Below are positions 20,910-31,031 of a stretch of DNA of 64,000 bases, one piece after another. The DNA lies in the NCBI GenBank assembly GCA_963575745.1, contig CAUYUJ010020615.1, forward strand, positions 336,736-400,735, given 5' to 3'. The position numbers were made by a program, and so were the translations under genes. The stretch's first letter is position 1; each line of letters begins with the position of its first letter. Origin of the DNA: Prorocentrum cordatum (lineage: Eukaryota; Sar; Dinophyceae; Prorocentrales; Prorocentraceae). Below the pieces are notes generated by a model. The model was not told the DNA's origin. It saw only the letters and a list, made by a program, of their open reading frames with translations, and ran no database searches.

Positions 20910-21330
20910 AAATCGCCAGACTGTTCGACAAGGAAGCGTTGAGCCTTGAGCCCACCCGTCTTGTTACGGACAGTCTCGGGGCCCTCTGGCGCCGCCTTGG
21001 GGTCGTCTTGAACTGGTCCTTAGAGCCAGCGCGTGGGCAGCCGTGACCCCCCGATTAGCTCAAGCTTGGCGGCATAGCCTCGGAAACGACCTGGCTGGGA
21101 CCTGGGCAGGCATGCTCCTTCGAACCATCCTCATCCCATCATCCGTCTGCTGCTCTGGATTCTTGTCGAGAATGTGCCGGGGAGAGGTGGAGATACGACC
21201 TCAGAAGTATTCGATATGATCCTGGGTGGGCATAGGACGGAACTGAAACGATTCATTGTACCAACCAACGCCTGGGCAACGGTGGCACCCCAGATTAGCT
21301 CAAGCGTGCCAATTGCGCACCGTGATCGAA
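20910..21330. other. Upstream region of the Mei2-like gene; 40-bp direct repeat
   Basis: No gene is seen. A phrase of about 37 bp containing TGGGCA, CCCC and GATTAGCTCAAGC occurs at about 21029-21065 and again at about 21268-21305. A weak spliced-leader-like segment lies on the minus strand at 20945-20970, 36 nt upstream of the Mei2-like start codon. Confidence 0.5.
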
Positions 21331-21860
21331 CTCTGAAATGCCTCTCGGAGGCGTCTTCCAAACAGTTGGGAAGCCTCTTGGGGTCTCGTGGGGGCCTCTT
21401 AGGGGCCCACTGCGGGCCTCCTCGGGAGATCTTGGGGCCCTCTTTGGGGCTTGCTCGTGGTCTCGGGGGCCCTCGTGGGGCGGACGTCTCGAAATGTCGG
21501 TTCGAGTTCCCCCTCCTGGGCCACACTTGGGCTCCTCCTGGGGCCCCCTTGGGCCATCCTGTGCACCTCTTGGACCGTCTGGGGGACCTCTTGGGCCGCC
21601 GAGGGCCCTTCGCAGGGGCCTCCTCAGCCGTCTTGGGGTGGTCTTAGGGCCTCGTGGGCAAGTCTTGGACGCTGGTAAAAGCCAACAGACGGACGCGTTC
21701 AGAATGTGCATCGCCGTTCGTGAAGGACACGATTTGGACCTCTTGGGGGGCCTATTGTGGGGCATTTTGGAGCCATCACAGGGCGTGATGGGCTGTCTTG
21801 GAGGCGTCTGGAGGCAGTCTTGCGATGCCTTGGGCAATTATTGAAGGTCTCGGGACCGTC
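21331..21860 (-). repeat. CCAAGA-type satellite, reverse orientation
   Basis: Runs of TCTTGGGG, GGGCCTCTTGG and GGGCCGTCTTGG recur about every 10-12 bp. This is the complement of the CCAAGACGGCC/CCAAGAGGCC arrays found at 38.6, 57.4, 59.7 and 61.2 kb. Both strands remain open for more than 150 codons for compositional reasons. No functional protein is implied. Confidence 0.85.
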
Positions 21861-22017
21861 GATGGCCGCCTTGACCTGCCTCGGGGCCGAAAGAGCGCCC
21901 CACCTGGGCAAAATCTGGCTCCGGTCCCCGCGGGCTAGATTGGATTAGCGCAGGGGGGGAAATTTTGGACAAATGTGCTGCCCCCGGGCCCGGGAGTCCG
22001 TCATATTATACAAATGA

Positions 22018-22066
22018 GGCCTCGTCCTCCTCCTCCTCCTCCTCCTCCTCCTCCTCCTCCTCCTCA
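22018..22066. repeat. (CCT)n microsatellite
   Basis: About fifteen CCT/CTC triplets. Confidence 0.95.
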
Positions 22067-22439
22067 TTCTCCCGTAGGGCGAGAGGATGAAGAGGATGAG
22101 GGTGTCAATTTGAAGGGGAAGAGGGCGAGAAAGCGAGAATCGCCCTTGCTCATATCCCCTCAAACATCGACCACTGGAGCTCTCTAGGGGCGCTGCTTGG
22201 ACCCGCAATGCGAGGAAGATCAAGCTGTGGTGACGCGAATAAGCCAGGAAGCCTGAGCATGTGTTAGGACGCCCGAACACCTCGATCCCCGAGCTATCCC
22301 CTCCATTCCTTTTCCATGTAACAACTCGTCCCTGTCGCACCCCTAAGCCAGTCGAAAAGGCGGGCCGGACGTTTTGCCTCAGACTTCCGCGCCATTTATG
22401 GCCCTAAACCGTAATATCTTGCAAGACTTTCGCGGATGC
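22067..22439. other. No recognisable gene
   Basis: Unique sequence with short composition-driven frames only. Confidence 0.5.
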
Positions 22440-22665
22440 AAAGCAGGTCGTTTCCAAAACGTGGTTCGCGCCTCAGCGCCGCGCACATTCGTTTAACACA
22501 TGTGCCACAAGAGTTTCACGGATTGAGGGCGGGTGTTTTTTTTAATGTGGTTATCGCATCAGCGCCGCGCACATTTGTCTTAGACACGTGCAAGACGTTC
22601 AGTGATTGAGGGCAGTTCCTTTTCACAATGTGGTTTTCGCCTCGGCACCGCGCGCGCTCGTATGA
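22440..22665. repeat. Degenerate 85-bp tandem repeat, three units
   Basis: The phrase AGCGCCGCGCACATTYGT and its neighbours (GTGGTT, TTTCACGGATTGAGGGCGGG) recur with markers at 22475, 22561 and about 22645, a period of 84-86 bp. The same repeat occurs at 39.98-40.33 kb, on the far side of the large copia element. Confidence 0.8.
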
Positions 22666-22784
22666 AACAAATCCCACCAGTCCTCTGGGCGCAGGTGGTC
22701 TAACGCGTTTCCCTTTCCAACCTCTTTCCTTTCCCTGCTCGGGAGGTTTACCTCCCCCCTTCTCCCTGGGTCTGAACGGGCTGA

Positions 22785-23053
22785 TTTGAAGGGGGGCGGG
22801 AGGCCCAACACGCAGCTTCGCCTAAAGCGAAGCCCAGAATCAATTCTGCTGTGCCGTAGTAACAATAATCCCACCAGTGTTGGAGATCGTCGCGGGAGCG
22901 ACGGGTCATGACAAGCAAAGATGTTTCCGCAGTCGATCTCATGTCGTGTGCCTCGCGATGAGGCGCGCTGATATGTTGGCGGCCGGCCGCTTGAGAACAA
23001 CCGGCCGCGGACAAACGCTCGCCATCTCTCGCCTTTGCCCCGGCCTCCTTTAG
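22785..23053 (-). repeat. 3' LTR-like segment
   Basis: A segment of about 269 bp shared with 38311-38583 and 59486-59739. It begins TTTGAAGGGG, includes GGGAGGCCCAAC, GCAGCTTCGCC, GCGGGAGCGACGGG and GGCGGCCGGCCGCTTGAGAA, and ends CCTTTAG. It lies directly after the RNase H end in the sense direction, while the other two copies lie upstream of gag. That arrangement is what defines it as an LTR. Confidence 0.65.
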
Positions 23054-23138
23054 CGTCGGGGGGGAGGAGACGAAGCGTGAGTCCGCCGCCCGCTATAAGT
23101 AAACACTGCATACACAAGGTAGGCAGCAGCAGGCGGGT

Positions 23139-23744
23139 TCAACAAGGAAGGTTGACCTGGACGCATATGCCTTGCAAGCAAGTTGCCTCGCAGGCAAATC
23201 GCCTTGCAGGCGATTGCTCCTCAGGCGGCTCAGACGATTTTGTCTGGCCAACCCTGTACGGAACTTGTCGTTTTAAATCGTGCTTGAAGGATTGCGTTCC
23301 TCCCGTGGCCTGTAAGAGCATATCTCTGTCGATGCTCCCTTTGGTGCGGCCGTCCGCAGTCATGTCGCGAGTGTCACACCACTGTGCACCATGCACGATG
23401 ACTCGCTCCATCTTCTGTCGTATCCAACTGATATGGCCCAGAAAAGTACACGCAGTCGGTTTCTTCAGGTCTTTGCCTGACAAAGACTTGAAGACCTATT
23501 CCGCATCGATGGCCAAGGTGACCTTAATGCCCAGGCCGCCCATCTCAAGTATACCTTTCAACTGAGTGGGTATCAGCGGCCCTGCGTGGAGTTCGCGCAG
23601 AGTGACGATCGTGGGATAGCAGTCCTCCAAGTTATGGGTTGCTGCTCGTGTTTCTGCTGAGTAGCTCGAGCGGACCTGCAATCGGTGAGACTTGCAGTGC
23701 GTCGGTAAGATGGACGACAAGCTTACCAGCAGGCGTGTTTCCAT
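23139..23744 (-). pseudogene. Copia RNase H domain with an internal stop
   Basis: A single frame holds VRSSYSAETRAA, LEDCYPTIVTLREL, KVTLAIDAE, a TAG at 23493-23495, then VFKSLSGKDLK, LGHISWIRQ, WCDTRDMTADGRTKGSIDRD and a basic tail. These match the RNase H domain that ends copia Pol proteins, with WCDTRDMTADG as the hallmark C-terminal block. The Asp after AI (TLAIDAE) and the following Asp block are kept. The nonsense codon separates the two halves, so no intact enzyme is made. The preceding reverse transcriptase segment is in other frames. Confidence 0.8.
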
Positions 23745-24745
23745 GCCGTAGCAGTTTTGACCCGCGAGTACCAGCCTTTGACCTCGCCCTCGGCATCTCC
23801 ACTACGACGCCGGTAGCCGGAGTCGCTGCGCAGGTCGACCTCGCCCGTTGGAGTCTTCGATCGGTAGACGATCTCCTTAGGCAAGCCTGCAACTTTCTGG
23901 CAATCGCGTTCAGTCGTCGCACTTCCATGTTTGTCGGTTCTTGGACACGTTGCAGGGATGCAACATATGCCATCGACCACACCTGCGAGATTAAGGCGTA
24001 CGCCAATACGCCTCTCAGGCTGACAAACATGTCAGCGACCATATTTGATGCCTTGGCGTCAGCGTCTGCGCCAGTGACTGCAGGGTGTTGTATAGGACGG
24101 CGCTGTTCTATGTATTCGTCTTGATCAAGTGTAACGTTACCGTCCCCATCCGCTGTGTACTTCGCAGCACAATTTGCACGCGTGTTTGTTGAGTTTACAG
24201 TTGCCCAAGATATCCTCCACACACTTGGCGCACTTGTCGACGGTGACCTCTGCGCCGTCCATATTGATATCATCAACGTGCTTGGCTGTAAGAAGGTTAG
24301 AACTCGTCTCGAATTCCTCGTCATAGGACGCGGGTATGAGCACACGCCCTCCCGCGGTCTTCCTGGGCTTCAGCGACAGGGCTCTAGGCGCGCCCTTAGT
24401 GCCGGTGCCTGGTTTGAGGCACTGCACGCAGTGCTTCGACTCATCGCGGTGCTCAAATCCTGGGAGGGTCCTAAGCGCAGATGCTGATCCAGGCGGCAAT
24501 GTAAAGCGCGCCGCACGTTCCTTTTCACCGGCTGCTTCAGCAAGTTCCTGGTAGGTGGGTCCCTTCAGGAAAGCCATGTTGATGCCGAGGGAAGCAATGA
24601 TCCATTGCATCTCACACGCTGCCACGCTTGCAAGTAGTCTCTGGCTTGACCGCCGTGCCATCCCTGAGTGAGCCTCCACGTCGTAGGCTTCGAGGCCCAT
24701 GAAACCCCGAAGTACTAGGCGTAGTAGTCCAATGGTCCTCTCCAT
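23745..24745 (-). pseudogene. Copia reverse transcriptase, frameshifted and catalytically altered
   Basis: The frame at 24745-24137 gives AACEMQWIIASLGINMAFLK, YQELAEAAGEKERAARFTLP, CLKPGTGTKGAPRALSL and LLTAKHVDDINMDG. These are the ordered motifs of copia reverse transcriptase. The usual Asp in the SLDINMAF-type motif is Gly here (residue 54 of this frame). The catalytic box is HVDD (24269-24280) rather than YVDD. Sequence continues in another frame (SLRGVLAYALISQ, VRRLNAIARKLQ; about 24170-23870) and then a third (RSDSGYRRRSGDAEGEVKG; about 23860-23780). At least three frame changes make it non-functional. Confidence 0.85.
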
Positions 24746-25458
24746 CTCGCCCTGCTCGTTCTAGGCCGACTTCTACTTACAAGCGCATCTTGAAGTCATG
24801 ATGTTTGACGCCTTCGATCTATCTTGCATTTGAAAACACCCGTTGTCAAACAATCTCTTCAAATCACTGTATAAGGCTTTAGCTACATTGACTGGGTTCG
24901 CCCGGATGTCGGCCTTCGCGGGTAGGTCGTCCTCCTTGACGACTGCAGCTCGTTCGGCGGCAGCGGTCGCCTATGCTCGCATAGCGGTCACGCGGTTGAA
25001 GTGCAATGTGTTGTGTTGTGATTCGGATCGGACTACCCTTGACATGTCTGCAGCGAAGCAAAGCTCTACAGACTGCCCATGCTCGTCAATGTCCAATCCG
25101 GAAGTGTCGTCTTCGTCCGCGAAGCACAGCGGGGCACGATCTGTCTCCGTGGCGTCGATGCGGGATGACCCCCCGTAGGCAGGTGCCCCCGCTGTTCTTC
25201 AGCTACTGCGACCAGCACACTGTTGTCGGTGATCATCTGCGCGGGTGCAGCGTAGAGGTCGTCTATTGGAGTTGCCTCCAGTAGCCCTTGATCCCCCCCC
25301 CCCCCCGCAGTTCAGTGCGCCGCACATCCATGATATGTGCCTTAAGGTCCGCATCTGATTTCTCATGAGTAATGGGAAGCCGCCCGTCCTCCTGTGGCGG
25401 TTCCGCTTCTGGAGCTTCTCTGGCGTCGTTGTCTTGTGTCGATGCGTCAGCCAGTTCT
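24746..25458 (-). other. Linker between integrase and reverse transcriptase regions
   Basis: No domain is recognised. The segment lies where copia elements carry a poorly conserved connection. A C run of 13 occurs at about 25294-25306, and one copy of the 14-nt hairpin motif at 25179-25192. Minus-strand frames (25263-25472, KFEELADASTQDN) are acidic and short, as expected for a linker. Confidence 0.4.
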
Positions 25459-26066
25459 TCAAACTTCGCCATGTCCTGGTCGAAGCCCGCTTGAGTGAGT
25501 GGATTTCAGACAGTGGATGATCCCCGGATGTGCTGCTACAGTTATACCGTATCTGTTTAAAGCAGCGCCTCCAGCTTCGTAGTAGTGGAAGCCTGGATCC
25601 ACGTCGTTGTCATAGTGCACCAGCGTGCAACTGCCAGCGTAAGCCACTAGAGGTAGCTTGCGAATGCTCTTAGCAAACCTGACGAAGACTACGTTCTCGA
25701 TGCCAAAGACGACCATGATGAAGTATTGAAAAGATAAATGTATTTTAGGAGATAGTCGGCTCGCACTTGTCATCTGGGACGCTCCCTGTGGTCCGGATGT
25801 AGCCAAATGTCATAACAAGTCGCCCCGCAGGTAGACTGGCGATGAATGCCAGCACCGCCCGTAGTGCAGCGTTGTCTGAGCCAATTTCTCGAGCGACCAA
25901 AGCTTCGATGCATAGTGAATGCCGTGCGTCGCCATTTGGACTTGTACATCGCGGTCTCGACACTTGCCGGGATCATTTCGTGCGACCGGGAAAGGGGCAT
26001 TCCAGCTTCCCCAATCGTCCTGTGTAGTAGTGGGACGATGGTAATCAACCAAGTCTCCTTCGTCAT
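25459..26066 (-). pseudogene. Post-integrase region of copia Pol, frameshifted
   Basis: Protein-like sequence is spread over three frames: VDYHRPTTTQDDWGSWNAPF (about 26050-25980), RHSLCIEALVAREIGSDNAA (about 25925-25850), IASLPAGRLVMTFGY (25845-25800) and FQYFIMVVFGIENVVFVRFA (about 25740-25660). Its position directly after integrase and the repeated frame changes identify it as the decayed C-terminal integrase extension of the same element. No catalytic function is expected. Confidence 0.55.
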
Positions 26067-26157
26067 GGTCGTGCTTGCTGACCAGTGATAGTGGTCTCGG
26101 TCCGTAATGCGCGGTTGGCGTTGGCTACTGCAGTGGATTGAGTGATAGCCTCAACAC

Positions 26158-26923
26158 TTACCCGGCGGATAATCTGCCCTCGAGAGTGGTCGGATGTTTC
26201 TGTCTGCTGTTCATGGCCCGGAACATGCAAGTCGGGTAGCATCGCTGGTTGCCGTCTAATACGCGAGAAACCTTACTGTAAAAAGTAAGCGCGCTGGCGT
26301 CAAATAAGCATGCAGTAATCGTGCGAACAAGACATAGGTATAAACTGTTGAGTTCAGCTTCCACGACGCGAAGTAAGTGTCGTAGTATGCCACTTCTGGC
26401 GTCGATTGTTGCAGCTAGTTGTCCACGCGCACGCATGCTCAGCTCAGCGCCTTCTGCCTTAAATGACTGCATGTGCGGTGTCGTTGTTAAGTGCGCCCTC
26501 CCCGTCGGAGTGAAATATTCTGGCGCGTCCGAATTGCATCCAGCACTGGTGATGCGCATCTAAGTTGCTGGTCATAGTTTTACCTGGTATCTTAATTCCA
26601 GCACCATGTCGAATGCAACGATCAATTATAAGTAATGGATTGTGTCCCTGTTTGTAGAACATGAGACCACATTCGGCTTCTTCGTTCAATTTGCCAGGTA
26701 GCGCAGTAGACGGATGCCCTGGCTTGTCCCAAGCCCTGCACTCCCGACGTGTATCACAGACGCCCTGTATCAAGTTCAGCCAGACGTTGTCCAGACCAGC
26801 CCTGGATAAGACGAGTCGCATCTTACGCTCTTTGGCGTGGAACCACCGTACGTGTAGTTGTCCAAACTCGCGCGTTACCACGCTTGGGTCAAGGCTGCGT
26901 AGGTTATGTAGACTAATTTCCAC
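26158..26923 (-). pseudogene. Copia integrase core with GAG-pre-integrase segment
   Basis: The first frame (26923-26459) holds RWFHAKERKMRLVLSRAGLD and VCDTRRECRAWDKPGH, a zinc-binding-type GAG-pre-integrase region. It is followed by ECGLMFYK, LLIIDRCIRH and FHSDGEGALN. The second frame (26559-26158) continues with SFKAEGAELSMRARGQ and IDARSGILRHLL. In the D-D-E integrase fold the first Asp normally precedes LMFYK; here that residue is Gly. The HSDGE Asp is kept. At least one frameshift lies near 26480. It integrates element cDNA when intact; this copy is dead. Confidence 0.8.
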
Positions 26924-26954
26924 ATCGAACCCTGGCCAGTCTGGAAGTCATGGA

Positions 26955-27639
26955 CTAGCAGCAGGGTCGCCCGCAGGTGGTGGTGGAGGCGGGTCTCCTT
27001 AGGAACACGTCACGTGCAATCTGAACTGCTTCGACGAAGAGGGACGGCATCTTCGGATTATATCGGGCTGCTCTGGCCAGTTCTTTGATACAAGCCGAGG
27101 CGTGCTGATGACGGCCCGTGCACCGCTTCCTCTCGGCGGGTGTCAGTAAGAGACGGTGGTTGGCCTTGCCTCGATAGGTTTGCGATGCCCAATGGGAGCC
27201 GGCGAAGGCCCGTAGAACATGGGTCCAAGTCAGTTTTGCAAGTGCCCTCGCGCTTGGGCGACGTAGTCCATGGTGGTATTTCGTCCACCCAAATGCCCGC
27301 TGGTTGTTCTCGTAAGTGAAACCGTCGGAGACCATTCTGCCGCGCGGCAACCCTTCCACCATAACTTGATGTGTGGAAGTTCTTCCGTGTGGTGGTCATG
27401 CCGCGTGCCGCAGTTGACATTGGAATTGAAGTGCGACGGCAGTCCAGTCGTTCTGCAGTTAGGATGCAATACAACAACGTAGACGAAGGACACATCCAAG
27501 TAGTGCATAACTGCGCACTGGACTTCCTTGCTGCCGAAATCAACATCTGAACGTTTGTCGAGGTGTCCTCCTGATGATCAACCACGGCTGAAAAACCTAG
27601 CTGCGATATTGCCCCCTGATTGCCCCCTTGCCTCCGCAA
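26955..27639 (-). pseudogene. Pre-integrase region of the copia polyprotein, frameshifted
   Basis: Two overlapping frames (27639-27058 and 27362-26955) share the coding potential. The second gives GLPRGRMVSDGFTYENNQRAFG, KLTWTHVLRAFAGSHW and ARYNPKMPSLFVEAVQIARD and leads into the integrase region. It probably covers the protease-to-integrase connection. I see no aspartic protease DSG/DTG motif in it. Its assignment rests on position and on continuity with the integrase segment. Confidence 0.45.
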
Positions 27640-28086
27640 AATTCCAGCATGTCTACCTCGTTATGTAGTCCAGAGCACAAAGTCGGGATGATAGAAAACA
27701 CATCGGCGCGTGCATTTGCAGGTGACCCCGCTGGCAGCGCGCTGATTGGAGGGCGAAGGAGGGGGTCTGCAACAGGGGGTCTTCAATGGGGGCTGAATGG
27801 CCCATGTATGCTCAATGTATCGCTCATGTATGTGATCGGGTACGATTGGCATCCAATGCTGGCGGTCATTGGTGGCCAGTCATTCGTGCCCGCGCGTTGC
27901 CCGCGCGGGCACACGAGCCGTCCATCCATTATCGTTCATGCGCGCGGGCGTTCTTGCATATTGCGCGTGGGTCGGCGAAGTGGAGTGCAAGTGTGTCTTG
28001 ATTGTGCGGTTGATGATCGCGTATGTTCCCAAACGATGACTTCTCGACCCCCAAGACAGATTTGGAATGGGCCCCGCGATTCTCCA

Positions 28087-28309
28087 AAAATGTGCATTCA
28101 CATTTTCCCTTCTCCCAAAATGTGAATTCACATTTTCCTTTTTCCCAAAATGTGAATTCACATCCTGGCCCCTTCATAAAGAATCCTACACAAAATTCCA
28201 AAATGTGAATTCACATTTTCCTTTTTCCCAAAATGTGAATTCACATTTTCCTTTTTCCCAAAATGTGAATTCACATTTTGCTTTTCCCCACAGTGTGAAT
28301 TCACATTTT
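28087..28309. repeat. 30-bp tandem array of a perfect 20-bp palindrome
   Basis: AAAATGTGAATTCACATTTT is a perfect palindrome with an EcoRI core. Copies start at 28087, 28117, 28147, 28200, 28230, 28260 and 28290. Spacing is exactly 30 bp except for one 53-bp step that holds a non-repeat insert. The spacer is CCTTTTTCCC or close variants. The first and last copies each carry a base change and the third is truncated at its right arm. The array lies within the large copia element between the accessory region and integrase. Confidence 0.97.
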
Positions 28310-28577
28310 GCCCTGGCCTTCAAGATCCCCCGAGCTGAGGCGCAGCGTTCCGCATGCCAGATTGGCTGGGCAGATTTCGACACTCACCCGACCGCTTTCG
28401 CGTGTTCCAGCCTGTTCTTGTTGCGCCCTTAGCGCACGTTGCCTTCGTCGCCTTTCCCGAGCCCCCCGCCCCCTTGCTTCCTTCCCCCTCAAGTCTCGCG
28501 CGCGGGTGCAGGCGGGGGGCTTCAATTAGTTCCCCCGCCGAACACAGCAATCGACGATGCATCGCCCATTCATGACT

Positions 28578-29198
28578 TTAGAAGACATCATTGCCGGGAC
28601 CCTGCGCCCGACCCCCACTTCCACCCTCCAAACTGAGGGTTCCCCCATCGCCGTCCTTGCCGGTGTCTAGGGGAACGTCGGTGTAAAGGGCGCCACGCCC
28701 GGAGCCCTTCAAGTCCCCGCCGCCGTCGTCGTTGCCGTCTCCGACTACTTCGGGTATCTTGCGTGGTTTGACGTCGGCTTCTTTGCCCACCTTCTGCTTT
28801 CCTTTTGCTTGATCAGGGCACCCGTTGGTGCGGCTCTGTTTTTCTGCGTCGGGCGAAGCAAGTGTCGGGAATTCGGGAATAAGGGGTTGCGCGCGGCCGC
28901 GCTCAATCGAGGGGGGGCGGCGATCGTCATCGACGGTCGCAACCCGCCTTGGACGCGGTCGCTGCCCCTCGCTTTCGAGCAGGACTGGCGCCGGAGGCTC
29001 CCAGCACAATCGAACACGAATGTTCGTCACACCATTGGGTAAAGGCGCATTGTAATTGTACCCGGTAGGTTGATCCTGAACCTGAATGTCTTGTACAATC
29101 GTATTGTCGCCGAGGGTCATCGTCACCCGTCGCGCCGCATGGCCCCATTGAGGGCCATTGTTGGGAGACTGGACGTAAGTCCGAGATGGCATGTCCAC
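28578..29198 (-). CDS. Unknown ORF inside the copia accessory region, 206 codons
   Basis: The first 85 residues look like a folded domain (RRVTMTLGDNTIVQDIQVQD, YNYNAPLPNGVTNIRVRLCW). The rest is charged and Gly/Asp-rich, probably disordered. It is intact from its first ATG, but its extent is set only by stops. It lies on the sense strand of the large element, downstream of the RING region. I do not recognise the N-terminal domain. It may be a surviving fragment of the long element polyprotein. Confidence 0.4.
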   Translation of the reverse strand: MDMPSRTYVQSPNNGPQWGHAARRVTMTLGDNTIVQDIQVQDQPTGYNYNAPLPNGVTNIRVRLCWEPPAPVLLESEGQRPRPRRVATVDDDRRPPSIERGRAQPLIPEFPTLASPDAEKQSRTNGCPDQAKGKQKVGKEADVKPRKIPEVVGDGNDDGGGDLKGSGRGALYTDVPLDTGKDGDGGTLSLEGGSGGRAQGPGNDVF

Positions 29199-30289
29199 TC
29201 ATGTGTAGGCGCTTAGGTGTACAACACATGTACGATGCCAGTGATCTGTGGTAATATATCTGGTCAAGCGAATGTTTTGTTTCTCCACTCCCTCTGGGCA
29301 CGCTGGCCATGCCAGCCTAACGCATGCTCGGCGCGTTGCGCGGGTTTCCCTGCAGTTTGCGCGTGCACTTCCGAAGGTCGGTGGGGATGCGCGCGTAGGT
29401 AAACGCTACCTGTGGGCACGAAGCGCTCGGAAAACGACTTAAACGGTCGAACTTCAGACCGAAGTGGCAGCATCGCATGCGCATGACCTGCAAGCCTAAA
29501 TATCCAATCGTATCTCGTATAGGACGTAACTTCCAGAAGTATCCAGGAGGCCCCACAAGTACGATCGACGTACGTAGAGCCCGAGCTTTGGAAAATAATA
29601 TTTGGGATGCTCTATAGCATAGAAAGAATTTGTTATCTAATCATTGGCGTCGCCAACCCCCCGGCCAACCCCGGCCAACCCTTATGAGCAACGCGCTGCC
29701 AACTTGGGCGACGACGGACCCGGCCAACTTTCCTGCCCAACCCCCGGGTCGGGAATCTTCTGGCCCGGGTCAATCCAGACCCGGGTCAGCAGGAGACCAA
29801 GAACTGCAATGCAAGGAAAAAAAAACTGCAACGCAGGTCTTCGCAAACGAGCGGCTCGCTAACCCGGATCAGCCAGAGGGGGGGGTCTTCGCGGGATCTC
29901 GCAGGATCCGGCGCCCTGGCCGAGCCCCGTTTGCACTGACCCCCGCCTCGAGGCCCCCGACCGGAGATCGAGCCAAACCTCCCGGCCAAGCCCCTCTGGC
30001 CAAGCCTGGTTAGACCAATTCTTTCCATAAGATATAATACGTTGATCACGTGGCCCCGCCCGCTTTCCAGGCAAGCGCAGATGCCAGTCAGCGGGCGTTG
30101 CCACCCACAGTAGATTGGTAATCCCGTGAAAATAATCCACCCAAGCACTGTGCACCAGTAGAGGCCATAACCTCTGCGCGAGCAATGCGATCATACATGT
30201 CTCCTCGAGCGCGGAGTTCAGCGCAAGCTGATCGCATATCTTCCACAACAAGGGCACGAGAGCGACAATGATGAGACGAGCGTTCATGT
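29199..30289. other. Accessory region, no domain seen
   Basis: Within the large element. The segment 29645-29790 is rich in CCGGCCAACC and CCCGGGTC words with several short inverted repeats (GACCCGGGTC around 29765-29785). No frame on the sense strand is convincing. Confidence 0.4.
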
Positions 30290-30826
30290 TCAACGGCTGC
30301 CGCGCAGCCAGGTCCGCCGCTGCCCCTGGCGCGCGCAGCCCGCGTGGGAAAGAATGGCTGTGGCGCGCGCCTGCCCCCGCCACTCGTTTTCAAGCGATGG
30401 GGGCGCCCAGACGCCCGTGCCACGGTTCCCTGAACCACTTCTCGAAGTAAAAATGTCACACTTCTCGGCAGCGTCGCTCACTACAGCAGGTGCCCCAGCT
30501 GCGTTGTCGGACGGCGCCCACTTGCTGCCCTCTTCATAGATAGCCAGGTAAACCATCGCCTGCAAGTGCCGCAAGGCGAAGTCCTGATCGGCAGGCGCGG
30601 GGGTGTTCCCATGCGTCGTATTCCTGCGATGCCAGTTATTGAGGGTGTTGCTCACCATAGACTGGATCACGTAGGAAAACGCCACCTCGTTGATGGAGAA
30701 ACTGATGCCCCATGTGTCGTGGGACATCGTATTTGCGCGGGGGTCGTTAGTGGCGGGTGCCCCCCCATCGCCAGAAGCAGGTGGCCCCGCCATCGGCGCC
30801 ACTTCTGCGACACCCTTGATGAGCAC
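30290..30826 (-). CDS. Unknown ORF inside the copia accessory region, 178 codons
   Basis: The central part is protein-like: DTWGISFSINEVAFSYVIQS, MVSNTLNNWHRRN and FALRHLQAMVYLAIYEEGSK. The N-terminus is Gly/Pro/Ala-rich and includes AGPPASG, which is encoded by one copy of the 14-nt hairpin motif (30777-30790); a second copy lies at 30486-30499. Likely a fragment of the element polyprotein. Function unknown. Confidence 0.4.
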   Translation of the reverse strand: MLIKGVAEVAPMAGPPASGDGGAPATNDPRANTMSHDTWGISFSINEVAFSYVIQSMVSNTLNNWHRRNTTHGNTPAPADQDFALRHLQAMVYLAIYEEGSKWAPSDNAAGAPAVVSDAAEKCDIFTSRSGSGNRGTGVWAPPSLENEWRGQARATAILSHAGCARQGQRRTWLRGSR

Positions 30827-31031
30827 GGGCGTCTCCTCGCACCGAGAGTTGGCTGCGACAGTAAAGGCTATCGAGCCATTGGCCTCTGTTGCGACCCCAC
30901 CTCGTCGACCATTGTGGCCAAGTGCCCTGGTGGTGCCTTCATCAAGTCAATCACCCTGGCGCCTTTACCACGGAGGAGCCTGTGAATGTCCGTGCCTGGG
31001 ATGACCATCTTCTCATGTCCCTGTTCAAGGA

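Noticed and set aside
28087-28309. Regular repeats that resemble a CRISPR array
   Set aside because: Spacers are nearly identical 10-bp T/C tracts, not unique sequences, and the context is eukaryotic retroelement DNA.
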